A stretch of DNA of 31,654 nucleotides from Anaerorhabdus sp036636695 (GCF_036636695.1 NZ_JAVWNW010000017.1); one strand, 5' to 3'. Shown: positions 16,381 through 25,449, numbered from the stretch's first letter. Notes: generated by a model from the sequence alone, not told the origin. Translations and numbers: made by a program.

Positions 16381-18303
16381 TTGAAAGCATTACAACGTCA
16401 AAAAAAATTATTGGAATGTTGTGCAAACAACGATACATATAAAAACGTTGAGAGTCTCTCAAGTATTTTGCAAGCTTCTAAGAGAACAATATTTAATGAT
16501 ATTAAAGTATTAGAAGAAAAAGGTTATGTGTTTGATAAAAAACCAGGTTTAGGTATTAGACTCATTGACAATTGTAACTCAGCAAAAGATGATTTTAATT
16601 GTTACAGTTTAGAGTATCGAAGAAATCAAATTATTGTTGATTTACTATTTAATGGAAAAACAATCACATATGAATCTTTAGCCCTAAAATATCAAGTTAG
16701 TGAAAGTTCAATACAAACAGATATAACTTTTGTTAAAGAAAATTTAATTGATGGAAAAACAGTTAAACTAGTAAGTGATGAAAAAGGAACTAGATTCGAA
16801 GGAAAAGAAGAAGAGTGGCAAAGAACATTTATTCGTTTTAATGAATTTATTTTCAAACAACGAATCATACAATTCTATAACCCAGAAATATTGGATGTAA
16901 TGAAAGAGTATTATCCAAAAGAAGTGGTAGATATATGTTACAAAACAATTCGTTCATTTAAAGATTATAATCTCTATGATGTAGCAGATTATTATTTACT
17001 TAATGTGTTTAATGTAATTATGGTTATGTGTTATAGAATGCAATTAGATTTTCATCATGATGCGGAATACAAAGCATTTGAATCTGATCAAATCATGTCA
17101 TTAATGTATTACATGATTGCGAAAGATATATTGGATTTAATTACAGACCCACTAAATATAAATTACTATGAGAAAGATATTCGGTTTTTGCTATCATATT
17201 TAAATGCCAACAAAATAATATTCAGTGCAACGAAAGTACAGTATGGAAAAGATTTTGAAGAAATCATTAGAGAAATAGTTCGCCGTATGGAACAATGTGC
17301 AGGGGTCTATTTATCAGATGATGATGTGCTCTATCAAAATTTAAGTATGCATATTGTTCCAATGATTTATCGCTTAAAGAATAATATGTATATTACAAAT
17401 CCAATGTTAGAAGAGATTAAAAAACAATATAGAATTATGTTTGATTTAACATGGTTATGTATGAGTTCTTTAAAAGAGAAAATGAATATAAATTTAACAG
17501 ATGATGAAGTAGGATTTTTAATGCTACATTTTCAAAATGCTTTAGAAAAGAAAAAGAGTAGTAAGAGAATACTTGTAATATGTCCCAATGGAATAACTAC
17601 ATCTAACATGATTGCAAATCAAATTCGAAGAATATTGCCTCCATTAGATATCATTGAAGTTGCATCGATGGATGTAATAGAAAAATTTGATTTAGGAAGT
17701 ATAGACTTCATTGTGTCGACGATTCCAATTAAGAATATAACTATTCCAGTTATTGTTGTGTCATCAATAATGAATGAAAATGATTTGGCTGATATTGAAC
17801 GTGTATACCGCAGTAAATTAGTAATGCCTAGACTAGATACTAAATGTGATAAAGCGATATTAAAAGATTATCTTCAATCTTCAAATATCTTTTATCATAA
17901 AGGGAAAATTAGTAAAGAAGATATTATCAAAAAAATATGTTCAAACCTAAGTAAAGATGGAATTGTATCTGAAAAATTTGAGTGTAGTGTCTTTGAAAGA
18001 GAAGTCAAAGGTGGAACTGATATCATTTCAGGAGGAGCTATACCGCATGGAGCCGTGACATTGGTTAATAAAACACAATTAGCGATGTGGGTGAATATAG
18101 AACCAGTCAAATGGACTAAGTATAAAGTACATGTAGTAATCATGTTTGCGTTAAGTGAAAAAGATATGAAGAATTCAAAAAAGATTTTGGAAACAGCTTT
18201 TTCATTTATTCATAGTAAAGATAAAGTCGAAGAACTTATCTTGGCGAAAAATAAAAAAGAACTTGAAAAAATAATATTTGAAGGAGAACAAAATGGTAAA
18301 TAA
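16381..18303 (+). CDS. PTS-regulated transcriptional regulator (HTH, two PRDs, EIIB, EIIA)
   Basis: A 640-residue regulator with an HTH_11 domain (about 1-60), a second HTH (about 80-150), two PRDs (about 190-390), a GatB-type EIIB domain with Cys401 in CPNGITTS, and a C-terminal EIIA domain with His556 in IPHGA. It starts with TTG at 16381 behind GGGAGGG. It has the same layout as the regulator at 504-2597 but is well diverged. It sits between the aldolase and the PTS IIA gene, overlapping IIA by 11 bases, so it is autogenously co-expressed with the system it probably activates. Confidence 0.92.
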   Translation: MKALQRQKKLLECCANNDTYKNVESLSSILQASKRTIFNDIKVLEEKGYVFDKKPGLGIRLIDNCNSAKDDFNCYSLEYRRNQIIVDLLFNGKTITYESLALKYQVSESSIQTDITFVKENLIDGKTVKLVSDEKGTRFEGKEEEWQRTFIRFNEFIFKQRIIQFYNPEILDVMKEYYPKEVVDICYKTIRSFKDYNLYDVADYYLLNVFNVIMVMCYRMQLDFHHDAEYKAFESDQIMSLMYYMIAKDILDLITDPLNINYYEKDIRFLLSYLNANKIIFSATKVQYGKDFEEIIREIVRRMEQCAGVYLSDDDVLYQNLSMHIVPMIYRLKNNMYITNPMLEEIKKQYRIMFDLTWLCMSSLKEKMNINLTDDEVGFLMLHFQNALEKKKSSKRILVICPNGITTSNMIANQIRRILPPLDIIEVASMDVIEKFDLGSIDFIVSTIPIKNITIPVIVVSSIMNENDLADIERVYRSKLVMPRLDTKCDKAILKDYLQSSNIFYHKGKISKEDIIKKICSNLSKDGIVSEKFECSVFEREVKGGTDIISGGAIPHGAVTLVNKTQLAMWVNIEPVKWTKYKVHVVIMFALSEKDMKNSKKILETAFSFIHSKDKVEELILAKNKKELEKIIFEGEQNGK

Positions 18304-18754
18304 AGATTTAATTTTGCTAGAAGAGGAAATCACAAACCGCGAACAAGCATTAGAGGTGATGATTCAAAAAGCAAATGAGTTAGGATACTTACAAGATAAG
18401 GAAATATATAAAGCGGAAGTAATAGCACGTGAAGAGATGATGCCGACATCAGTTGGATTTAAAGTGGCAATTCCGCATGGAAGAAGTAAAAGCGTAAGTT
18501 ATCCATTTGTTGTTTTTCTTCGTAATAAGAAAGAATTTATATGGGATGATCGAAATGAAAATGAAGTTGATTTAATTTTCATGATAGGTGTACCAGAAGC
18601 GAATGAAAATAATCTTCACCTCAGATTTCTTGCGGAAATAAGTAAGAAGCTTATGAATGATGATTTTAGAGAAAATCTTCGTAAAGCAAATAATAAAGAA
18701 GAGGTCTATGAAATGCTTCAGGACATTAATGAAAAAGTAATTTCAAATAATTAA
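18293..18754 (+). CDS. PTS EIIA component, fructose/mannitol type
   Basis: From ATG18293 (AAGGAG 6 bases upstream) the protein has 153 residues and one EIIA-2 domain. The phosphorylated histidine is His62 in AIPHGRS. TTG18278 would give five more residues but places the ribosome site inside the gene. It takes phosphate from HPr for the IIB encoded next and overlaps the regulator's last codons, so translation is coupled. Confidence 0.9.
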   Translation: MVNKDLILLEEEITNREQALEVMIQKANELGYLQDKEIYKAEVIAREEMMPTSVGFKVAIPHGRSKSVSYPFVVFLRNKKEFIWDDRNENEVDLIFMIGVPEANENNLHLRFLAEISKKLMNDDFRENLRKANNKEEVYEMLQDINEKVISNN

Positions 18755-18772
18755 ATTGTAAGGAGAGAAAAT

Positions 18773-19087
18773 ATGAAAATCATAGGAATAACAGCATGTC
18801 CTACAGGAATTGCACATACATATATGGCGCAAGAATGTTTAGAAAAAGAATGTTTAAAAAGAGGATATGAAGTAAAAATTGAAACTCAAGGTGGTCTTGG
18901 AATTGAAAACGAATTAACTGATGAAGATGTTGAGTCAGCAGATGTTGTGATTCTAGCTGTAAGTGTTGTTATCGAAGGTGAGGAAAGATTTACAAATAAA
19001 CCAACGATTCATACCGATGTTGATGAAGCAATTTCACATGTTGAAGATTTAGTTAATCGCGCAGTTGCACTAGCAAAAGGGGAATAA
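18773..19087 (+). CDS. PTS EIIB component, fructose family
   Basis: This 104-residue protein has the fructose-type EIIB signature ACPTGIAHT, with phosphocysteine Cys9, and typical full length for a stand-alone IIB. The start follows AAGGAGAG. It lies 18 bases after IIA and 4 bases before IIC. It phosphorylates the incoming sugar at the cytoplasmic face of IIC. Confidence 0.93.
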   Translation: MKIIGITACPTGIAHTYMAQECLEKECLKRGYEVKIETQGGLGIENELTDEDVESADVVILAVSVVIEGEERFTNKPTIHTDVDEAISHVEDLVNRAVALAKGE

Positions 19088-19091
19088 TATA

Positions 19092-20153
19092 ATGAAAAAA
19101 CTATTAAAAGATATTCAAAAGCACTTATTGAGCGGTGTTTCTTTCATGATGCCAATTGTTGTGGCAGGTGGGGTAATTCTAGCAATATCTTTATTGGGTG
19201 CTGAACAAACAGCGACGGGACTTGTACCTAATGGTCCTATCATGAGTTACTTAAATCAATTAGGTAAAGCAGGTATGACATTAATGATTCCGGTGTTCTC
19301 TGCTTATATTGCTTATTCAGTTGCGGGGAAACCAGGATTAACTCCAGGATTTATCCTTGGATATATTGCGAATTCAACAATTTCAATCAATGGTATGGAT
19401 TGTAAGTCTGGATTTTTAGGAGCATTAGTTTTAGGTTTAGCAGCAGGTTATATGGCAAAATGGATGAAGGGCTGGAAAGTTGGTAAAACACTTCGAGCAA
19501 TCATGCCGATTCTAGTTATACCCGTATTCAGCGTTCTCATCTTAGGATTTGGATATTACTTTATTGTAGCAACACCAATTAGTTATTTAATGATGGCATT
19601 AACAAACTTCATGTCTAATTTGAATGATACAAGTGTTATCGGATTAGCATTATTCATGGGAGTGTTTGCTGAAATAGATTTTGGTGGACCAGTTACAAAA
19701 GCAGTGAGTATGTTTACATTGGCTTTAATCAATGAAGGTGTGATGGGGCCAAATGGTATCTTCCGTGTCTTGGTTGCGGTAGCACCTATTGGGATTTTTC
19801 TTGCAACAGTAATTGCGAAAAAGAAATTTACTGCTGAAGAACGAGAAAATGCAACAGCAGTAGGTATTATGGGATGTTTAGGTATTACAGAAGGAGCTAT
19901 TCCTTATGCAATTAAAGATCCAAAAGTTATCTATCCTGCAACTATTTGTGGAAATATAGTAGGGGCACTAATTGCGGCATTTGGTAATGTTACTTGTCCT
20001 GTTCCACATGGAGGATTCATTGTATTGCCTGTAGTAGGACAAAAGCCGACCTTTGTTATTGCGATTCTTGCAGGAGCAATAGTCACCGCTATCATGATTC
20101 GTATTTTGAAAAAAGATGTTCCACAAGAAGAATCAATAAATGAAAATGCATAA
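19092..20153 (+). CDS. PTS EIIC permease, fructose family
   Basis: A 353-residue membrane protein, normal for separate fructose-family IIC proteins. It carries the N-terminal LLSGVSFMMPIVVAGG region, PGLTPGF near residue 80, and the substrate-site motif GITEGAIPYAIKDP near residue 260. Separate IIA, IIB and IIC chains, and an aldolase at the head of the operon instead of phosphofructokinase, suggest that the substrate is not fructose itself. It ends the operon. Confidence 0.92.
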   Translation: MKKLLKDIQKHLLSGVSFMMPIVVAGGVILAISLLGAEQTATGLVPNGPIMSYLNQLGKAGMTLMIPVFSAYIAYSVAGKPGLTPGFILGYIANSTISINGMDCKSGFLGALVLGLAAGYMAKWMKGWKVGKTLRAIMPILVIPVFSVLILGFGYYFIVATPISYLMMALTNFMSNLNDTSVIGLALFMGVFAEIDFGGPVTKAVSMFTLALINEGVMGPNGIFRVLVAVAPIGIFLATVIAKKKFTAEERENATAVGIMGCLGITEGAIPYAIKDPKVIYPATICGNIVGALIAAFGNVTCPVPHGGFIVLPVVGQKPTFVIAILAGAIVTAIMIRILKKDVPQEESINENA

Positions 20154-20159
20154 AAAAAG

Positions 20160-20190
20160 AGCAGTTCACATTATATGAACTGCTTTTCTT
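20160..20190. terminator. terminator between the second PTS operon and the ABC exporter genes
   Basis: AGCAGTTCA (20160-20168) pairs with TGAACTGCT (20176-20184), followed by TTTCTT. The A-run before the stem means it can also stop transcription from the convergent exporter genes. Confidence 0.85.
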
Positions 20191-20197
20191 ATGGCTA

Positions 20198-22081
20198 TTA
20201 TTCTTCGCCTTCGTCAAATTGTGAATTGTAAAGTTGTGCATAGAAGCCACCTTTTTCAAGTAGTTCTTCATGTTTACCAACTTCTACAATGTCGCCGTCT
20301 TTCATAACTAAGATTAAATCCGCATTACGAATTGTGGATAAACGGTGAGCAATAACAAATGATGTACGGCCTTTCATTAAGTTTTCCATACCCTTTTGAA
20401 TTAATAATTCAGTACGAGTATCAACTGATGAAGTAGCTTCATCAAGGATTAAAATCTTAGGGTCCTTTAAGAAGGCACGAGCGATTGTTAATAATTGTTT
20501 TTGACCTTGAGATATATTTGTAGATTCCTCGTTGATCTCGGTATTATAACCGTCTTCAAGTGTACGAATGAAGTGGTCAACATAAGCAGCATCTGCAGCT
20601 TTGACGACATCTTCATCACTTGCGTGTAAATTACCATAACGAATGTTTTCCATGATTGTACCATTGTATAACCATGCATCTTGAAGAACCATACCAAATA
20701 AACTTCTTAAGTCATTTCTTGAGTATTCTTTAATATCATGACCATCAACATAAATTGTTCCACTATTCAATTCATAGAATCGCATTAATAGTTTTACAAT
20801 TGTTGTTTTACCAGCACCAGTTGGACCAACGATAGCAACTTGTTTACCAGCTCCAACGAAAGCACTGAAGTCATTAATAATAATTTTATCAGGGTTGTAT
20901 CCAAAGTGAACATTTTCGAAAGATACTTCACCTCTGATTTTAAGATTTCCATTTTCATCATAAATTGAAATCGGATTTTTTGTTTCTTCTATTTCTTCAT
21001 TCTCATCTAAGAATTCAAATACACGTTCAGCTGCAGCAGCAGTAGATTGTAGTACGTTCATGATTTGAGCTGTTTGAGTAATAGGTTGGTTGAAACTTCT
21101 TACGTATTGAATAAATGCTTGAATATTACCGATATCAATACGTCCATTTACTGCAAGGAATCCACCAAGAATACAAACACCAACATAGCCTAAGTTACCA
21201 ATAAAACTTGTGATTGGCATCATTAATCCTGAGAAGAATTGAGCTTTCCATCCAGCATTAAATAGATTGTTGTTAAGAACTGTGAACTCATTGATAGAAC
21301 GTTCTTCGCCATTGAATGCTTTCATAACTAAGTGACCTGAATACATTTCTTCAACATGTCCATTTACATTTCCAAGAATCGTTTGTTGAGCTTTGAAGAA
21401 TTTTTGAGAACGATTAACTACAGTACTAACAGCTACACCAGATAATGGAATAACAACTAATGCCATGAGAGTCATTTCCCAACTTATTGTTAACATCATT
21501 ATTAAGATACCCACAATAGTTACCATTGATGTTAATACTTGTTGTAAAGATTGATTTAAACTTTGTGAGATTGTATCAATATCATTTGTAACTCTGGATA
21601 AAATTTCACCATGTGTTTTAGTATCAAAATATTTAAGGGGCATACGATCAATCTTCTCAGATAATTCTTTACGAAGATTGAAAGATACTTTTTGAGTAAT
21701 GCCTGACATAATCCAATGTTGGGCATAAGATAATAATGCGCTCAATACATAAATTCCTAATAGGAATAATAGTATTTTTCCAATAGCTGCATAATCAATT
21801 CCAGCACCACCTGTAAACTTACTCATTAATCCAGTTGCAAGTTCATTTGTAGCATTACCTAATATTTTAGGCCCAAGAATTGTAAATACTGTACTACCAA
21901 CTGCGAAGAAGAGAACGGCGAAGATAGGTACATAGAAAGGTTTTAAGTATTGAATAAAGGTAGACATTGTTTTGTTAAAGTTTTTAGCTTTTTCACCACT
22001 ACCCATCATTGCACCAGGACCACCGCTAGGTCCTCCCATTGGACCTTTTCTTTGAGGAACAGCTGTTTTATTGTCTGCCAT
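20198..22081 (-). CDS. ABC exporter half-transporter, canonical catalytic subunit
   Basis: A 627-residue fusion of a six-helix membrane domain (about 45-345) and an ATPase domain (about 385-625), preceded by a Gly/Pro/Met-rich tail (about 10-30). Walker A is GPTGAGKTT and Walker B is ILILDEATSS with the catalytic Glu. The signature is ISQGQ instead of LSGGQ, a change seen in one subunit of heterodimeric exporters. It overlaps the upstream half-transporter gene by 14 bases, and its AAGGAGG lies inside that gene. The pair resembles multidrug or lipid-type exporters (BmrCD/LmrCD/TM287-288 class). The cargo is unknown. Confidence 0.92.
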   Translation of the reverse strand: MADNKTAVPQRKGPMGGPSGGPGAMMGSGEKAKNFNKTMSTFIQYLKPFYVPIFAVLFFAVGSTVFTILGPKILGNATNELATGLMSKFTGGAGIDYAAIGKILLFLLGIYVLSALLSYAQHWIMSGITQKVSFNLRKELSEKIDRMPLKYFDTKTHGEILSRVTNDIDTISQSLNQSLQQVLTSMVTIVGILIMMLTISWEMTLMALVVIPLSGVAVSTVVNRSQKFFKAQQTILGNVNGHVEEMYSGHLVMKAFNGEERSINEFTVLNNNLFNAGWKAQFFSGLMMPITSFIGNLGYVGVCILGGFLAVNGRIDIGNIQAFIQYVRSFNQPITQTAQIMNVLQSTAAAAERVFEFLDENEEIEETKNPISIYDENGNLKIRGEVSFENVHFGYNPDKIIINDFSAFVGAGKQVAIVGPTGAGKTTIVKLLMRFYELNSGTIYVDGHDIKEYSRNDLRSLFGMVLQDAWLYNGTIMENIRYGNLHASDEDVVKAADAAYVDHFIRTLEDGYNTEINEESTNISQGQKQLLTIARAFLKDPKILILDEATSSVDTRTELLIQKGMENLMKGRTSFVIAHRLSTIRNADLILVMKDGDIVEVGKHEELLEKGGFYAQLYNSQFDEGEE

Positions 22082-24263
22082 GTTCTAGTTCCTCCTTACT
22101 TAATTGAGAATATGCAATTTCTTTATAAACTTCACATGTTTTTAATAATTCACCATGTGTACCAATACCAACAACTTGTCCTTGGTCTAATACAATGATT
22201 TTATTAGCATTTAAAATTGTGCTAATACGTTGTGCAACAATGAATACGGTACTTTTTGTTTTTGCAGTAAAGTGACCTAATGCAGCACGTAAATTTGAAT
22301 CTGTTTTATAGTCAAGTGCTGAGAATGAATCATCAAACACATAGATGCTTGGATTTTTCGTAATAGCACGTGCAATAGATAAACGTTGTTTTTGCCCACC
22401 AGAAACATTTGTACCACCTTGAGAAATTGGTGTTTGAAGGCCTTCTGGTTTACTATCGATAAATTCTTTTGATTGTGAAATATCAATAGCGGTTTGAATC
22501 ATTTCTTCGCTAGCATTTTCATCAGCGTATCTTAAGTTTGATTCAATATCACCAGAGAATAAAACTCCTTTTTGAGGAACATAACCAATACGATCACGTA
22601 AGTCATGTTGTTTGAAGTCTTTAATGTTTATACCACCATAAGTAATTTCACCCTCAGTAACATCAAAGAAACGAGGAAGTAAATTGATTAATGTTGATTT
22701 ACCTGAACCAGTACTTCCAATGAATGCGACTGTTTCACCAGGATTTGCAGAGAAACTAATATCTTTTAACACATATTCTTCTGCACGAGGATATTTGAAA
22801 TAAACATGATTGAAACAAATCTCTTCGTTTGTTGATGGAACTGGTTTTGGATTTTTTGGATCGTGTATTGTTGGTTTTGTGTTAAGTACTTCAAGAATAC
22901 GAACAGCAGATACAGATGAACGAGGTAGCATGATTGCAATCATAGATACCATAATGAAACTCATCAATACTTGCATTGTATATTGTAAGAAGGCCATCAT
23001 TGAACCAATATCCATTGTTCCAATATCGATTTGTTTTGCGGCAACCCAAACGATTAGAACCATAACTGAACTCATGATAAAGTTCATAACTGGCATTACA
23101 CTTGCCATTGTACGGTTAACAAATAGATTTACTTTTGTGATGTCAGTATTAGCTTTTTCAAAACGTTTTTCTTCATGTTTTTGTGTGTTGAAAGCACGAA
23201 TGACAAGCATACCATCAAGGAATTCACGCATAACTAAATTTAAGCGGTCAACCAATTTTTGGATGATTTTAAATTTAGGAAGAGTAATTGCGAATGTTGT
23301 GATTAACACAACCATGATAATTCCGATAACGAGTCCTAGAATCCAAAGCATACTAGGATATTGAACAACTTTTAATAAAGCTCCAATTCCCATAATAGGA
23401 GCGTATAAAACAATACGAAGCATCATAGTAAATACTTGTTGTATTTGTTGAATATCATTTGTTGTACGAGTAATTAATGATGATGTTGAGAATTTACCGA
23501 ACTCATTGCTTGAGAAGGATTCAACTTTTGTGAAAACATCTTTACGGGTATCACGAGCAACTTTTGCAGCTGTCTTACTTGATAAGAAAGCACCAGCAAT
23601 AGCAAACACAGCACCGATTAAGGCAATTACCAACATAAACATTCCTTCTTTAAAGATATATTTAGATTGAATTGAGTCAGTATTAATGCCTAATGCTTGA
23701 TATTCTTGTTTAACCATTACTTTCGCAGCACTTTGCAGATTTTCTGCAGAATAGCTTGCAAGACCTTGGTCAATTTTTGATTCCATTGTAGCAAGCATTT
23801 CTGGGTTAGCTTGTATTGCTTGCCAAATATCAACGCCTGCAGGCAAATTCATTTTTTTAATAGCTTCTTCACTTGATAATGAACGAATAAGAAGTAAAGG
23901 CTTTGCGATGACTTTTTCTACTTTTGAACGGTCATTTTTATTTAATACATAAAATTGATCGACATTAAGTGATGGATACTCTTTAAGTACGGCTTCATCA
24001 CTTTTAGATACTAGAGTGTAAGAAGATTGAATAACTGCCTTATCTTCTTTATTTGATAAAAGAAGAACTTTATTCATAGTATCTTCACTCATAATATCTG
24101 GTGCACTACTTACAATACCGCCAAATTGTATACCATCGGTAACGATTTTAGACATGTAATCAGGCAAAGCTAATTCTGCTTGAACTTGTCCAAATACCAA
24201 TGCAAGTATGCAAAGTATTGATAGAATGTAAGGTTTACAATATTTTAATAATAATTTAAACAT
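22068..24263 (-). CDS. ABC exporter half-transporter, degenerate-site subunit with large extracytoplasmic insert
   Basis: A 731-residue half-transporter. After the first membrane helix (about 10-30) comes an insert of roughly 150 residues before the second helix (near 210), probably outside the membrane; the ATPase domain occupies about 490-731. Walker A is GSTGSGKST and the signature is VSGGQ. Walker B ends in FDDSFSALD, with Asp in place of the catalytic Glu. With the partner's ISQGQ this makes one non-hydrolysing ATP site, the rule for heterodimeric exporters. The start follows AAAGGAG. Expression is probably repressed by the divergent TetR-family protein through the palindrome at 24291-24310. 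Confidence 0.92.
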   Translation of the reverse strand: MFKLLLKYCKPYILSILCILALVFGQVQAELALPDYMSKIVTDGIQFGGIVSSAPDIMSEDTMNKVLLLSNKEDKAVIQSSYTLVSKSDEAVLKEYPSLNVDQFYVLNKNDRSKVEKVIAKPLLLIRSLSSEEAIKKMNLPAGVDIWQAIQANPEMLATMESKIDQGLASYSAENLQSAAKVMVKQEYQALGINTDSIQSKYIFKEGMFMLVIALIGAVFAIAGAFLSSKTAAKVARDTRKDVFTKVESFSSNEFGKFSTSSLITRTTNDIQQIQQVFTMMLRIVLYAPIMGIGALLKVVQYPSMLWILGLVIGIIMVVLITTFAITLPKFKIIQKLVDRLNLVMREFLDGMLVIRAFNTQKHEEKRFEKANTDITKVNLFVNRTMASVMPVMNFIMSSVMVLIVWVAAKQIDIGTMDIGSMMAFLQYTMQVLMSFIMVSMIAIMLPRSSVSAVRILEVLNTKPTIHDPKNPKPVPSTNEEICFNHVYFKYPRAEEYVLKDISFSANPGETVAFIGSTGSGKSTLINLLPRFFDVTEGEITYGGINIKDFKQHDLRDRIGYVPQKGVLFSGDIESNLRYADENASEEMIQTAIDISQSKEFIDSKPEGLQTPISQGGTNVSGGQKQRLSIARAITKNPSIYVFDDSFSALDYKTDSNLRAALGHFTAKTKSTVFIVAQRISTILNANKIIVLDQGQVVGIGTHGELLKTCEVYKEIAYSQLSKEELEHGRQ

Positions 24264-24290
24264 GTTACACTCCTTTCCTTAGAGTGAGAT

Positions 24291-24310
24291 TATATTACCA
24301 CGGTAATATA
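24291..24310. promoter_or_regulatory. 20-bp palindromic operator, probable TetR site
   Basis: TATATTACCACGGTAATATA is a perfect palindrome (9-bp arms, AC centre). It covers the -10 box and part of the spacer of the exporter promoter, an ideal repressor position. The adjacent TetR-family gene is the expected regulator. A weaker imperfect repeat, ATGTAAAC-GA-GTTTATAT, follows at about 24314-24331. Confidence 0.8.
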
Positions 24311-24320
24311 AAAATGTAAA
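24292..24320 (-). promoter_or_regulatory. promoter of the ABC exporter operon
   Basis: Read on the reverse strand, TTTACA (24320-24315) and TAATAT (24297-24292) are exactly 17 bases apart, and the exporter start is about 30 bases downstream. The palindrome overlaps the -10 box. Confidence 0.7.
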
Positions 24321-24338
24321 CGAGTTTATATTTAAATG

Positions 24339-24367
24339 TTGCGCAAGTTATACGTTTGTGGTATATT
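24339..24367 (+). promoter_or_regulatory. promoter of the TetR-family gene
   Basis: TTGCGC (24339-24344) and TATATT (24362-24367) are separated by 17 bases, 20 bases before ATG24387. This supports the later start, because an ATG at 24336 would precede the promoter. Confidence 0.6.
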
Positions 24368-24386
24368 GCGTTTAGAGGTAAGCACG

Positions 24387-24983
24387 ATGAGACCGGATAA
24401 TAGCACTAAAATCAAAATTCGTAAAATCGCATTGAAGCTCTTTAAAGAGCGCGGTTTTGATAATGTAACGATTCATGACATCTGTGAAGAGAGTGGAATA
24501 TCGAAGCATACCTTCTACTACTATTTTGCATCTAAAGAGGGGTTACTTAAAACTGTTATGACCTTACCAGAAGAATTATCTTCTGATGAAGCTGCAAAGA
24601 TAATGATGATTGATAGTCCATATGAACAATATTGTGAAATACTTAAGAAACGCGTACGTCACTTTGAATCATGTGGTAAAGATATAGTGAAGAAGATATT
24701 AGTTGCTCGTTTGACAGTATCTTTTGATGAACAAAAAGAACGCGAAGATTTTAATGAAGAAAGACCTTTCTTAGAAATGCAAATGGGATTTATTAAGAAA
24801 GCACAAGAACGTGGCGAGATTGAAAATATGGGAGATCCAAAGAATTTGATGCATGCCGCTTTTTGCGTTTTGATTGGAATATCACAAGTTTGGGCTACCC
24901 ATCCAGGCACAAAATTTAATTTAGAAGTTGAATATTTTAGAATTCTTGATACAGTTATGATGAAAAAGGTGGGTAAGGAATGA
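24387..24983 (+). CDS. TetR-family transcriptional regulator
   Basis: From ATG24387 (GAGGT 7 bases upstream) the protein has 198 residues. The N-terminal TetR HTH (about 10-55) reads FKERGFDNVTIHDICEESG then KHTFYYYFASKEGLL, a textbook match. The C-terminal ligand domain (about 75-195) is diverged. ATG24336 would add 17 residues but lies upstream of the likely promoter. It is divergent from the ABC exporter genes and should repress them and perhaps itself. Its TGA stop overlaps the ATG of a small membrane-peptide gene (ATGA), so the two are translationally coupled. Confidence 0.92.
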   Translation: MRPDNSTKIKIRKIALKLFKERGFDNVTIHDICEESGISKHTFYYYFASKEGLLKTVMTLPEELSSDEAAKIMMIDSPYEQYCEILKKRVRHFESCGKDIVKKILVARLTVSFDEQKEREDFNEERPFLEMQMGFIKKAQERGEIENMGDPKNLMHAAFCVLIGISQVWATHPGTKFNLEVEYFRILDTVMMKKVGKE

Positions 24984-25072
24984 GTAAAAAAGTCGTAAAG
25001 TATACATTGTTATTTGTTATATTCTGCATGGTTTTATCAATGTTTGCGGGATTAATAAGTATTTTCTTATAG
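24980..25072 (+). CDS. 30-residue single-span membrane peptide
   Basis: A short ORF of 30 codons overlaps the TetR stop as ATGA. It has a basic start (MSKKVVKY) followed by one hydrophobic segment (about 9-30) ending at the C-terminus in ISIFL. A GGTAAGGA site lies just upstream, and the next gene starts 9 bases after the stop with its ribosome site overlapping it, so it sits in a tight operon. Size and layout recall the tiny DUF4044-type membrane peptides of Firmicutes, but the match is only by impression. The function is unknown. Confidence 0.65.
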   Translation: MSKKVVKYTLLFVIFCMVLSMFAGLISIFL

Positions 25073-25081
25073 GAGAAGAAG

Positions 25082-25408
25082 ATGATAGGAGATTTAGTAA
25101 AAGTAACGGTTGATCGTCCACTTGGAAGTGAACATCCAGTGTATGCATTTATTTATCCAATTAATTATGGATATGTAGAAGGCATTATGGCTGGTGATGG
25201 TGAATTTCAAGACGTGTATATCCTAGGTGTTAGTGAGCCAGTTGATTCTTTTGAGGGTGAAGTAATTGCGATTATTCACCGTAAAGATGATGTAGAAGAA
25301 AAATGGGTTGTTGCGCCTAAGGGAAAGAAATTTACAAAAGAAGAAATAGAGAAGGAAACATGGTTTCAAGAACAATGGTTTATATCAAAAATTATTATGG
25401 AAAACTAG
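25082..25408 (+). CDS. short inorganic-pyrophosphatase-like protein
   Basis: A 108-residue protein resembling the core of family I inorganic pyrophosphatases, about 60% of the usual 170-180 residues. Recognisable parts are HPVYAFIYPINYGYV (18-32), then AGDGEFQDVYILGV, similar to the metal-binding DGDPxDVLVL region, then HRKDDVEEKWVV, similar to the KDxxxxDDK region. Several acidic metal ligands seem kept, but whether it hydrolyses pyrophosphate is uncertain; short forms like this are widespread in Firmicutes. The start follows AGGAGAAG. It is third in the TetR-small peptide operon and ends at a terminator. Confidence 0.75.
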   Translation: MIGDLVKVTVDRPLGSEHPVYAFIYPINYGYVEGIMAGDGEFQDVYILGVSEPVDSFEGEVIAIIHRKDDVEEKWVVAPKGKKFTKEEIEKETWFQEQWFISKIIMEN

Positions 25409-25433
25409 TTTATTAATTGAGCTAGTTTTTTTA
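25401..25433 (+). terminator. terminator after the pyrophosphatase-like gene
   Basis: AAAACTAG (25401-25408, including the stop) pairs with CTAGTTTT (25422-25429), followed by TTTTAATTTTTT. Confidence 0.8.
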
Positions 25434-25449
25434 ATTTTTTGATAAACGT

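Noticed and set aside
22810..23364. A 184-codon ORF on the forward strand.
   Set aside because: It lies entirely antisense to a well-supported ABC exporter gene, has no family resemblance and no ribosome site, so it is a shadow frame.
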